Assembly: GCA_027596075.1 (NCBI GenBank) | Contig: JADGJC010000459.1 | Span: forward strand, 1-25,360 | Origin: Rhizophlyctis rosea | Taxonomy: Eukaryota; Chytridiomycota; Chytridiomycetes; Rhizophlyctidales; Rhizophlyctidaceae | Direction: 5' to 3' | Length of the DNA: 25,360 nucleotides | In this document: positions 1 to 7,251 of the stretch, piece after piece | Layout: each line of letters opens with the position of its first letter | How positions within the stretch are numbered: the first letter of the stretch is position 1 | The notes under the pieces: generated by a model | What the model saw: the letters and a program-made list of their open reading frames with translations, nothing else | Databases searched by the model: none | Told to the model about the DNA's origin: nothing | Program-made: the position numbers and the translations under genes

Positions 1-1418
1 ACAGCTGGGTTGCGCGGTTATTTCTGGGAACGGATGCACCGGGAGATCACGGAATTTGTGCGGGAATGCGATGAATGCCAGAGGGCAAAGCATCGAACTA
101 CCGCGGCACCGGGGCTTTACCAAGCTATGCCAACCAGCGTGTCTGGGTTTCGGCATGTTGCGTGGGACTTCCAGGGCCCATTCCCGGCAAACAAGGATGC
201 GGATGGGGTTGAACGTACTGCCCTTTGGAATATCTTGGCAAGGGGAACGGGGTACGTGATCTTGCTACCGATCTCGCATACTGTTACCGCACCAGACCTT
301 GCGAAGATCTTCGTACAACGGGTGTACCCAACCACGGGGATACCGGAGACCGTGTTGTCGGACAGGGATCCAAAGTTCACTTCCTTATTTTGGGAATCGG
401 TAGTAGCATTGCTATCGATTAAAGCGCTGCTTACCACAGCATTCCACCCCCGTACCAATGGTGGAATTGAGGGGCGTCATCGTATCGTGAACATGGCGAT
501 GACGACATTGGTGGATGCAAGGCAGTCCAACTGGGTGGAGTGCGTTCCGCACGTGCAGTTTCGCATGAATGCGACAATCTCCAGCACCACTGGATATACT
601 CCGTTTGAATTGACGATGGGGTATATCCGGACTATTTTCCCAATGGGTACGGATTCAAATCTTACCATGAATGAAGAGGCACAGCTATTCGTGGAGGGCA
701 CTTTGGCTTTACGTGCGCCTGCGGAGGACGCAATTCTTGCTGCTAGATTGAAGCAGATGAAGGAGGGGAATTGTACTAGATCGGAGACGCCGATCTACAA
801 TCCGGGCGATAAGGTTTTACTCAGCACGGAAAACCTCAACCTCAAAGCACGGGGTGAAGAAGGGCCAGCGGCAAAATGGCGGGACCGCTGGGTCGGTCCA
901 TTTGATGTGGTAACGCAAAGGGGTAGTACGGTCGAGTTGAAGTTACCAACCGGCTGGGCGAAATCACATCCGCGGTTCAATGTGGAGTTGATACGTCCGT
1001 ACCATGGCGCACCGGGCCGGTTTGATGACCCACCGCCGGAATTGGACACGGAGGGTGTACCAATCTTCGAAGTTGAAGAGTTGGTCAACATCAGGTGGAA
1101 CGGGAGGCGCAGGCGTTTTGAATGGCGCACCAAATGGAAGGGGTATTCGGACTTGACAGAAGTGGACGCAGGATAAATTGGTGCAGATAGGGGAGCAAGC
1201 CAAGAAGTATTATGTCTTTGAGTACAGGCTGTATCAACGGGGAGGGGGAAAGAAGAGGCAACAGGGAACCGCTGGAAAACCTCGCCGGTGCCTCGGAATT
1301 GCTCAAGGAATTCCGTGATAAACACGGTCTTGAACAAAGGCCTCAACGCAAACGTCGTCCGACTACGGCAATGATTTCGTTGGCGGACTGGGACTATGGG
1401 GAGGAACTTGCATTGTAG
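1..1418 (+). pseudogene. Ty3/gypsy chromovirus integrase, 3' part of pol, frameshifted
   Basis: This is the C-terminal part of a retrotransposon Pol polyprotein; the integrase inserts element cDNA into host chromatin. The open frame runs from the window edge to 1176. Its N-terminus holds the second half of the H2C2 zinc finger (CDEC at about residues 20-23 counted from position 10); the His pair lies outside the window. The catalytic triad is visible as D53, D118 and E154, with 35 residues between the last two (DD35E), in SDRDPKF and HPRTNGGIEG contexts. A GPY/F-type segment (WVGPFDVV, HPRFNVELIRPY) follows, then a chromodomain start (FEVEELV, WRTKWKGYSD). The frame breaks just after WKGYSD near 1158. 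Chromodomain-like residues continue in another frame to about 1318, and a further plausible tail in a third frame ends at 1418. At least two frameshifts make this copy defective. Family assignment is firm; the exact lesions are inferred from frame switching. Confidence 0.92.
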
Positions 1419-1533
1419 TTTCTTCAAGTTGAAAAGGAGCGCCTGAGGCTCACATTTAGCTAGTATTATGCTTGCGTGTATCGCATGATGTGCACGCATC
1501 CACTGTTTGGTTCGAGTTTGCATGAGGAACATC

Positions 1534-1544
1534 GAAGGGGAGAA
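1534..1544 (+). other. Polypurine tract of the Ty3/gypsy element
   Basis: A purine run GAAGGGGAGAA sits immediately before a TG dinucleotide, downstream of the integrase gene. In LTR retrotransposons this is where plus-strand priming occurs, directly 5' of the 3' LTR. The position and sequence fit; I could not compare it with the 5' end of the element, which is outside the window. Confidence 0.5.
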
Positions 1545-1779
1545 TGCAGGGATGCAGACCCAGGACGCGTTCAGTAGTTCGGACGTGTCACGTAATTGGT
1601 TAGATAGATAAACGTGTGACTCATTTTTTAGCTTAGTCAGAATCACGTGATTTTTTTGTAATTACGTTGATCGCTTACGTGTTTTTCTTTCGCACCTGTG
1701 CCACCTTGGGTGGGACATATGTGCGTGTGCGTGTGTACGTTATGGGTTCATTATACAATTTTCAATATACATCCAAACA
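1545..1779 (+). repeat. Candidate 3' LTR of the Ty3/gypsy element
   Basis: The segment starts with TG directly after the purine tract and ends with CA (ATCCAAACA). It is about 235 bases long, a reasonable size for a small chromovirus LTR. It contains a GTGCGTGTGCGTGTGT microsatellite and an AT-rich end. The upstream LTR is outside the window, so neither repeat identity nor target-site duplication can be tested. The boundaries are inferred from the TG...CA ends and position alone. Confidence 0.45.
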
Positions 1780-1812
1780 GTTAACTTATCGTTGCATTTG
1801 AGTGTGTATTGC

Positions 1813-1998
1813 TTCAGCAGGTCTATTGACCAGCACTGGGCAAAGATCCCGGCCGACGCCGTACAGACCATCCCCTTGAATCAGGAGCATTTGGGGCCGT
1901 TGATCAACGTCACGGTCGAGCTCAACAGGACTATCAACACCACACACACGTACGACAGCTACCCGGGAGGCATGAGTACCTCCTCCTCAACCTGGTAA
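1813..1998 (+). CDS. Possible orphan 3' exon next to the LTR, unknown protein
   Basis: Starting just after an acceptor-like ...TTCAGCAG, an open frame reads SIDQHWAKIPADAVQTIPL and then an N-glycosylation-rich stretch (NVTVELNRTINTT), ending with TAA at 1998. The wording looks like protein rather than random translation, and it reads better than the antisense frames. No family was recognised. It could be the last exon of a gene cut off when the retrotransposon inserted to its left. It overlaps by 65 bases the 3' end of the opposite-strand gene at 1934-3007. Alternatively it is a chance frame. Confidence 0.25.
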   Translation, partial: FSRSIDQHWAKIPADAVQTIPLNQEHLGPLINVTVELNRTINTTHTYDSYPGGMSTSSSTW

Positions 1999-3007
1999 AC
2001 GGCCTTCTGCTCGAGCGGGCTCGACTACGTCGTTTGCCGCCGCGAGCGGCCGTGATGTCCTTTTCGTAGGGCTGAACGAGACCGTTCTGTTCTGCAAAAT
2101 GTTTCACAAACATCTTGACGTTCATGGTATCCTCGTTCTTGAATTTACCTTCGCGAAACCTGTCGGAAAGAGCCGCCAGCGTTGGATAATCCCAAAGTAC
2201 CCCAAGTTCTTCAAGGCGGTCCACCAGGCTGAGAACGTCCTCGGTGGACAGCGGCATGTTGAGCATATCCGTGAGCGGGAGCTTGGGTTTGTGAGTGGAC
2301 GTCTCTATCGTCCGTCCTGCGAAAAGGCCGCGTTCGGGGGTGTTTACGTAATCGCTCATGAACAGCAGTCCCTTTTCGATCGATGTTGCAAGGTCAATGA
2401 TGTCCCAGCAGCGCTTCTTCTCGTCGGGACCGTACACTCTGTTTTCCGGTACGTCACACCAGTCATCAAACTCAATGGGTGTGGCATTGCAGACGTCTCG
2501 CATAACCTCACAGGTTCTTTTCTGCACCGGTGCGGGGGTGCTCTTTTCACCCGATACCGGGACGTTCACTCGGTTTTCTAGATCGGCAAGGAGTTCCTCC
2601 TCAGAAGTGTAACGCTTGCCGCTGGGTGCATACCGACCGAGGAAAGTCAGCGCCCGGGCGTGGAGAGAGGGGGCAACTTCTAGGACATATTTGAGGATTT
2701 TTTCATCCGAGGCAGCTTCGAAGAACTGAATCTTCGCTGCCGCGCGTGCGCGGTCGTGGATGGCGCGGAGTGAAGCGCGACATGCATACAATTCGTTGGA
2801 GATCGCCTCCTTTTCCCGAACGAGCCGTGTCCTCTCCCTCTCAAACCTTTCCGTAAGGTGATCTTGCTCTTGAAGAAGCGTGGCCAGCTGAAGGTCGCTT
2901 TCCAAGTCGGGAGTTCGCTGTCTCGGGCGCGCTTGTCTTGACGTCGCGTCTTCCGGGAAGTATTCCGGGTCTTCATCCGCCCTTCGTTTTGCGCGTCGAT
3001 TGGACAT
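1934..3007 (-). CDS. Hypothetical coiled-coil protein of the virus-like block
   Basis: This 357-residue protein starts at an ATG whose complement is at 3005-3007. The N-terminus (about 1-35) is basic and polar, with an NLS-like RRAKRRADED. Residues about 40-90 form a Glu/Arg-rich heptad-like coiled coil (LLQEQDHLTERFERERTRLV). The middle and C-terminal part (about 95-325) is a globular-looking acidic domain, and the end is strongly basic (GGKRRSRARSSRRP). I do not recognise the family. It has no intron and is the leftmost gene of the compact virus-like block. It lies 37 bases from its same-strand neighbour at 3045. The last 20 or so residues, Arg/Cys-rich, may be a read-through tail after decay. 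A structural or scaffold role would be a guess. Confidence 0.6.
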   Translation of the reverse strand: MSNRRAKRRADEDPEYFPEDATSRQARPRQRTPDLESDLQLATLLQEQDHLTERFERERTRLVREKEAISNELYACRASLRAIHDRARAAAKIQFFEAASDEKILKYVLEVAPSLHARALTFLGRYAPSGKRYTSEEELLADLENRVNVPVSGEKSTPAPVQKRTCEVMRDVCNATPIEFDDWCDVPENRVYGPDEKKRCWDIIDLATSIEKGLLFMSDYVNTPERGLFAGRTIETSTHKPKLPLTDMLNMPLSTEDVLSLVDRLEELGVLWDYPTLAALSDRFREGKFKNEDTMNVKMFVKHFAEQNGLVQPYEKDITAARGGKRRSRARSSRRPFTRLRRRYSCLPGSCRTCVWC

Positions 3008-3044
3008 GTCTTGACCATGTTCTGGAAAACTTATCTTGTCTCAT

Positions 3045-3287
3045 CTACCCAAGGAAGAGCACCACAAGGGCGATCGCCAGGACAATGAACGCGATCGCGA
3101 TGAAGGCGGTACCTGCTTGGTACGCAGATCCGGACCTGTTACCTGCTTCTCTTCCGGGGCCGTACGCAGACGATCCAAGGACGATGCCTGCGATGATACC
3201 GGCGATGAGGGTCACGAGCTTGATCACTTTCTTCATCCTTCTTTCCATGATGCGGCGAAAAAAATGACCAGACATTGAAAGGAACAT
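3045..3287 (-). CDS. Small two-helix membrane protein
   Basis: This is an 80-residue protein; a shorter form from the internal Met (MERRMKKVIKL, about residue 14) is the more likely product. Two hydrophobic helices are evident. The first is about residues 22-39 (KLVTLIAGIIAGIVLGSS). The second runs through FIAIAFIVLAIALVVLFLG at the very C-terminus. A short Gly/Arg/Ser-rich loop separates them. The basic residues before helix 1 suggest both termini face the same side. Small double-spanning proteins are common in large DNA virus membranes, but no family is recognised and the function is unknown. The long form would overlap the start of the divergent plus-strand gene at 3286, which also favours the internal start. 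Confidence 0.5.
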   Translation of the reverse strand: MFLSMSGHFFRRIMERRMKKVIKLVTLIAGIIAGIVLGSSAYGPGREAGNRSGSAYQAGTAFIAIAFIVLAIALVVLFLG

Positions 3288-3736
3288 GACGATGAGTCCC
3301 TTGGAGATTTCTCTCAGCAGATTGGAGGTTCTCCTCAGAATATCAAGCGGGTGAATTCAATGAGGCGGAAGAGCGGTTGGGAAGCCTTGCATCGAGCCCG
3401 AAAGCGATCGTTGCAGAGGACATCTTCAGCAAACTGGGAGAGATATACAGGAAGAACTTTGAGGTAGTGGAAAGTCGAACTGCAGATCCACCAGACACGT
3501 GGGACCCGGAGCCATTACAGCAGACGGATCTTTTTGAAACCTTGAAGAATGTCTTGAACCATCTTGTGGATGTACGGGTTTCGGCACGGGCAGCGATAAC
3601 TGGCCAGCAGAGCGCTGGAAAGCAGAAAGGCACAAGGAGGAAGACCGCGAAGACGAAGACTTCGAGGAAGAATACCGGGAGGAAGACCGGGAGGAAGACC
3701 CCGGGGAGGACCGCGAGGACACCGAAACGCAGATAG
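3286..3736 (+). pseudogene. Basic-tailed protein with an apparent frameshift
   Basis: From ATG 3286 a frame reads about 22 residues (MTMSPLEISLSRLEVLLRI...) to a TGA at 3352-3354. Another frame, open from 3296, takes over at about 3350 (GEFNEAEERLGSLASS) and runs to 3736. The second frame has no upstream ATG, so a single-base indel near 3350 best explains the pair. The body (about 90 residues) is acidic and helical. The last 40 or so residues are a Lys/Arg/Thr/Gly tail with near-repeats (GRKTGRKTPGRT), resembling histone-type tails or viral DNA-packaging basic tails (inference). It lies 31 bases upstream of the winged-helix gene. If a TTG start at 3377 were used, a 119-residue product would still be possible. 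Confidence 0.5.
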
Positions 3737-3767
3737 GGCTGAAAAAAGTTCGACGCTTCAATGCATC

Positions 3768-4076
3768 ATGTTCAAAGACAACAGGAAGCCCATCGTGGAC
3801 GACCATCATCCCCTTGGAGAACATAATAGCTTGTCCACGAACGTCAACAAGGTCCTAGCGGCCTTACGGGGCGGAGACCTCCTTCATACAAGCGCCGTTG
3901 CGCGTAGGGCAAATCTTGATCAGGCTGCTGCGTCATTCATCCTGACGCGTCTCTGGCGTGCTGGCGAAGTCGTCCGCTACCACCCCCGGAAGACCAATGA
4001 GCTGAACGAGAAGCTCTGGAGGATCGACGGCAACATCAAGCGAAAACCCTTGGAACAAAATCCATCCATTCAGTAG
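3768..4076 (+). CDS. Small winged-helix-like DNA-binding protein
   Basis: This is a 102-residue protein. Residues about 24-90 have the pattern of a winged helix-turn-helix. A first helix (VNKVLAALRGG) is followed by a helix-turn-helix (HTSAVARRANLDQAAASFIL, then TRLWRAGEVVRY) and a short wing ending LWRID. The layout resembles MarR, Z-alpha or replication-type winged helices, which pair a variable recognition helix with an RLWxxGxV strand. I cannot assign one of these families. The N- and C-terminal 15-20 residues look disordered. It sits between the basic-tailed gene (31 bases upstream) and the glycosyltransferase (9 bases downstream) on the same strand. A DNA-binding or regulatory role in the virus-like block is inferred. 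Confidence 0.6.
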   Translation: MFKDNRKPIVDDHHPLGEHNSLSTNVNKVLAALRGGDLLHTSAVARRANLDQAAASFILTRLWRAGEVVRYHPRKTNELNEKLWRIDGNIKRKPLEQNPSIQ

Positions 4077-4085
4077 TCTAAAGCG

Positions 4086-4793
4086 ATGTTGCCAATGGTG
4101 CTGCCGCTCGTAATCCTCTTGTTCCTATGTCTGTCCCTTGCAACCAACATACCTATGCCGGAACGCCAGGAAAGTTATCTTGTTGGGGGAAAGCTGCCCG
4201 CATTCGTCATAAACAGGGACGCGAGGCCGGATCGCTTCCGTCGATTCCTTTCGGGTGCGAAGGCAAGTGCCGACCCGGTTGGCGCGCTTCACCTGGAACG
4301 CGTCTCTGCTGTGGAAATCTCGCAGGAGGAAGTGCCCGCCGGCGTTCATCTGACGAGGGGCGAGGTGGGTTGCTTCATGAGTCACATACGCATCTGGGAG
4401 AAGATCGTCCGAGGCCGCATCGAGGAGGCCGTTGTCTTTGAAGACGACGTGGACATCTCTTCGCTGGACATCGGCAGGGAGATCGACGACTGCAGGAAGG
4501 AGCTTCCGTCTGGCTGGCACGTTGTTTTCCTTGGGGTGAACTACTTCCGTACAAGGGAAGACCTTTCGAGATGCTTCCTTCTCCAGGAAGAGGGGTCTTA
4601 TGGCGCACACGCCTATTTCATCAACCTCGCGGGAGCTGCAAGGGCGTTGCGAGCGGTTCAGAGGATGGGTATCACCATGCCGGTCGACATCTTCCTGTCC
4701 AGCAAAGCCTGTGACTGCCGCTACTTCCTCCACAGAGCGAACAAGGTCCGCCCGTCCAACCTGTCCGACACGGACACCCAGCGGTTGCGATGA
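4086..4793 (+). CDS. Glycosyltransferase family 25 (LPS-type) protein
   Basis: This 235-residue protein is predicted to transfer a sugar from a nucleotide-sugar donor onto a glycan or protein. Residues 1-20 are a signal peptide or membrane anchor (MLPMVLPLVILLFLCLSLAT). Family 25 motifs follow in order: FVINRDARPDRFRRF (about 40-54; compare the usual INLDRRPDR), GEVGCFMSHIRIWEKI (about 92-107), the acidic metal-binding AVVFEDDVDIS with EDD at 119-121, GWHVVFLG (143-150), YGAHAYFIN (172-180) and PVDIFL with D201. About 235 residues is near the usual domain length, so the gene looks intact. Such enzymes occur in bacteria, eukaryotes (procollagen galactosyltransferases) and many large DNA viruses, where they are thought to decorate virions. 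It starts 9 bases after the winged-helix gene. The fold call is strong; substrate unknown. Confidence 0.88.
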   Translation: MLPMVLPLVILLFLCLSLATNIPMPERQESYLVGGKLPAFVINRDARPDRFRRFLSGAKASADPVGALHLERVSAVEISQEEVPAGVHLTRGEVGCFMSHIRIWEKIVRGRIEEAVVFEDDVDISSLDIGREIDDCRKELPSGWHVVFLGVNYFRTREDLSRCFLLQEEGSYGAHAYFINLAGAARALRAVQRMGITMPVDIFLSSKACDCRYFLHRANKVRPSNLSDTDTQRLR

Positions 4794-4954
4794 GATGCCC
4801 AGGCTGGAACGCGGTTGTTTAGAGGCGACATTAGCCAGTTAATCGCTTTTTGTGGTGGCAGTTGGCAGTCTCACCTGTTTTCTGAAGAATTGGCGCCTGC
4901 CCCCTGGAAAATGATAAACAACGACGAAATAAGTGGAACCTCCGGTCTCAAGTG

Positions 4955-5938
4955 ATGGCACTACCCTACGAGATCCTACCGCTCATTTTCAGATACTTGT
5001 CGGTGAGAACCCTCCTCCGGATAGGTCCTGGACTTTTCTTCTCCATGACCAAAAGGGATCGGCGGGACGCTCTCCTTCGTTGTTGTCCGGAGGACATAGT
5101 AGATCTCTTTGCTGGAGGTCGCTGCGCTCGGGAGCTTGCAGAGAAAGCTGTTCTACTTCATGGCAAAAATGTTAGAGGTCTACTTTATCCCTATCAGGGA
5201 TGTCCGATGTGTCGTTGGGACATGCGAGGCTATGAAGGATTTGATCGAGTAATAGCTGAATTGGTGCCTGTTCTGCATGCGGCAATACAATATCACGCCT
5301 CGACTTCCATTATTCTCTTCTTTGTGCGAATGGACATAGTCGAAGATCATTCTATGTTTACTGCGACCCAGGCTGGGAATCCGACAGCGGCTAAAATTCT
5401 TTACCACAACGACAGAACCGGCTGCTGCGACCTATCCCTTGCGTTCCGTGACGAAGTGGTTTTTACCGATTCCCTAACGTTGACGAAGTGGATGTGGACC
5501 TTACGGGATGAAGAAAAAAACCCAATTTACACTGACGTAAGTCTGTGGTTGCGCGATTGCGTGGAGTACGATGCCATAGAGTGTTTCAAGTGGTTGCACA
5601 ACGAGAAGGCAGACAAGTGTTATCGCTCAATTTTTGCTGCAGCGATAGAGAAGCGGTCATTCCGCGTTGCGGAGTGGATGATGGCGAATTGTTTGGCACC
5701 TTGTCTGTATGTAACGTCCGGGCTCCGCTACGAGCTTGGCCGCACCAAAAGCATGTGGTTGGACGACCGTGGCGTTGACGAATTGCTTCCTGATGATACG
5801 AAGGCAAAAGTAAACGAGCCGCAAGAATCTATAGATTTCATAGATGCACAACGTCCGGCATTGAAAGAAAGGGATTTGATGGATTTTTGTGGAAGACGGT
5901 TAATCGTGGAATCCCTGGAGCCTCTGAACTGTATTTGA
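4955..5938 (+). CDS. F-box-like / degenerate ankyrin-repeat protein
   Basis: Starting at ATG 4955, this protein has 327 residues. The N-terminus (MALPYEILPLIFRYLSVRTL) matches the F-box pattern LPxEIlxxIFxyL, the Skp1-binding part of SCF ubiquitin ligases. Residues about 90-260 contain helix pairs spaced like worn ankyrin repeats (VLHAAIQYHA, FTATQAGNPTAAKIL, WLRDCVEYDAIECFKWLHNE, IFAAAIEKRSFRVAEWMMAN). F-box plus ankyrin proteins are abundant in large DNA viruses, where they can redirect host ubiquitination, and they are also expanded in chytrid-type genomes. It has no intron and follows the glycosyltransferase after about 160 bases. Ankyrin assignment is tentative because the canonical TPLHxAA motif is missing. 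It could be viral or a host gene that was captured. Confidence 0.65.
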   Translation: MALPYEILPLIFRYLSVRTLLRIGPGLFFSMTKRDRRDALLRCCPEDIVDLFAGGRCARELAEKAVLLHGKNVRGLLYPYQGCPMCRWDMRGYEGFDRVIAELVPVLHAAIQYHASTSIILFFVRMDIVEDHSMFTATQAGNPTAAKILYHNDRTGCCDLSLAFRDEVVFTDSLTLTKWMWTLRDEEKNPIYTDVSLWLRDCVEYDAIECFKWLHNEKADKCYRSIFAAAIEKRSFRVAEWMMANCLAPCLYVTSGLRYELGRTKSMWLDDRGVDELLPDDTKAKVNEPQESIDFIDAQRPALKERDLMDFCGRRLIVESLEPLNCI

Positions 5939-6014
5939 TGAAGTCCGCTGAGGTCCCTATTTGGGACTGAAAGAAATTGTCGTACCCTATAAGGCACATG
6001 ACCGTACGTTGGAA

Positions 6015-6779
6015 ATGTCTGTAACCTCGTGTCCATCTTGCGCCGAGGTGCTCTCTCAAATATTAGCGAAGGTAAATGAACTCGAAGTCAAGGTTGCAAA
6101 GATGGCCGAGTTGGAGGGCAAGTTCGCGGCGTTGCAGCAGGAAATCCGCGCCAAAAGCAAAGACGAAAGACACTTCCAGGCCATCCTCCAGCGTGAACTG
6201 AACAGCGGGCGAATGAGGGTCCAACGCCTCGGAATCACCGACATCACGACCGACGATGCCCACATCGAGATCAAGCGGTGGAACCGCTTCCACGAAGTCC
6301 CGGGACAGCTGGCAAAGTACAATCAGGGCGCTCCTCGGCAGGTTCAACAGGTGTACTTCTTTGGTCAGACTCCTGGTCAGCAGCGGCTTCAAGACATCTA
6401 CAAGTTGATGAGGACCTTCGGCATCGAGGTCTATTCCTTCGACGAAAACGACATCCCCTGGAGGCATGACACCCAGGAAGCAGAGAGCGCGGAGTCGGCT
6501 GCCGTCTCAAAGTTCGTCCGGGAAAAGCTCGTTCGTGACATCACTCCCGGGGTATGTCTACAGTGGACGGATTTACGCGACGAGTTCGCCAATGCGACTG
6601 GGAACAAACCTCCACACAGCACTGCCAATAAGGAACCTCCATGGCATGCATTCCTCGCTCATGGACTGGAATACGTCAAAACCACTGTGGACGGGAAGAA
6701 TTTCCGAGGGTTTCGAGGGTGGAAGATCCGCAACGGCGAAGAAGAAGCAATGAAGTGGACAGTTCGTTCTGAAGCCTGA
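6015..6779 (+). CDS. PD-(D/E)XK-type nuclease with a C-terminal module shared with the D5-like helicase
   Basis: The start is the first in-frame ATG (MSVTSCPSCAEV), giving 254 residues. A TTG 54 bases upstream extends the frame but is unlikely. Residues about 12-60 are a coiled coil after a lone CPSC. Residues about 50-150 match a virus-type restriction-like nuclease. Candidate catalytic residues are an Asp around 76-81 (ITDITTDDAH), E85 and K87 (IEIKRW), followed by GQLAKY and VYFFG, the usual core strands and helix. Residues 163-240 form a separate domain ending GKNFRGFRGWKIRN. This domain aligns without a gap to the C-terminus of the convergent helicase at 7252-8424. Related nuclease-domain proteins occur in large DNA viruses (family knowledge). 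A DNA-processing role beside the replicative helicase is inferred. No introns. Confidence 0.72.
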   Translation: MSVTSCPSCAEVLSQILAKVNELEVKVAKMAELEGKFAALQQEIRAKSKDERHFQAILQRELNSGRMRVQRLGITDITTDDAHIEIKRWNRFHEVPGQLAKYNQGAPRQVQQVYFFGQTPGQQRLQDIYKLMRTFGIEVYSFDENDIPWRHDTQEAESAESAAVSKFVREKLVRDITPGVCLQWTDLRDEFANATGNKPPHSTANKEPPWHAFLAHGLEYVKTTVDGKNFRGFRGWKIRNGEEEAMKWTVRSEA

Positions 6780-6819
6780 ACACAGTAATGCGACTGTATG
6801 TCGTTCAACGTGACAAATG

Positions 6820-6848
6820 ATACACCAAGAATACACCAAGATACACCA
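6820..6848 (+). repeat. Short tandem repeat, unit ATACACCAAG
   Basis: Three near-identical copies of ATACACCAAG(A) lie about 40 bases after the nuclease stop codon. The last copy ends in ATT instead of AAG. No function is evident; slippage during replication would explain it. Confidence 0.7.
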
Positions 6849-6956
6849 TTACTTACGGCGTGAAAGTGAGCTTGCCACAAAGTTACATACCAATCCAGTA
6901 ATCTTCAGCAACCTCCTGAAAGCAGACTTTTGTTCTTGAGGTAACGCTGTCTCAAA

Positions 6957-7240
6957 GACCCAGGGAACCCGACCAAAACCCTCGGAAACCCAACCACCAG
7001 AAGTCGAGCGGCAATGCGAAAACCCGCAAACCCAGACTTTTTCCGTATTCTTTTTTTTTCGTGAAGTTCCAGGAAAATCAAAAAATATAGATAACCAGGA
7101 TTTTTAATAACAAAATGGAGTTTTTTTCTCAAAAAATTTACAAGAAAAAGTCTGGGTTTAAGGGTTTTATGTTCCCATTCGACAATTGGGGTTGGGTTTT
7201 TGCGGGTTTCCTTATGATGCATTCAGGGTTGACCTGGGTC
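6957..7240. repeat. Long imperfect palindrome (foldback or MITE-like element)
   Basis: The segment opens with GACCCAGGGAACCC and closes with the near-complement GGGTTGACCTGGGTC. Inside, arms of about 68 bases (6976-7043 against 7144-7211) align in inverted orientation. They share a perfect 16-base core, AAACCCAGACTTTTTC at 7028-7043 and its reverse complement at 7144-7159. The roughly 100-base centre is AT-rich. This would form a large hairpin. It fits a non-autonomous foldback or MITE element, or a strong transcription end between two convergent genes. No clear target-site duplication was seen. It ends 11 bases before the helicase stop codon. Confidence 0.7.
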
Positions 7241-7251
7241 ACCGCCGGCTA

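Noticed and set aside
2099..2612. Plus-strand frames opposite the coiled-coil gene
   Set aside because: Antisense to the 357-residue minus-strand ORF, with no domain or start context of their own.
6905..7222. A 105-codon minus-strand frame through the AT-rich palindrome
   Set aside because: Low-complexity Lys/Phe/Leu translation of a foldback element; it has no coding texture.
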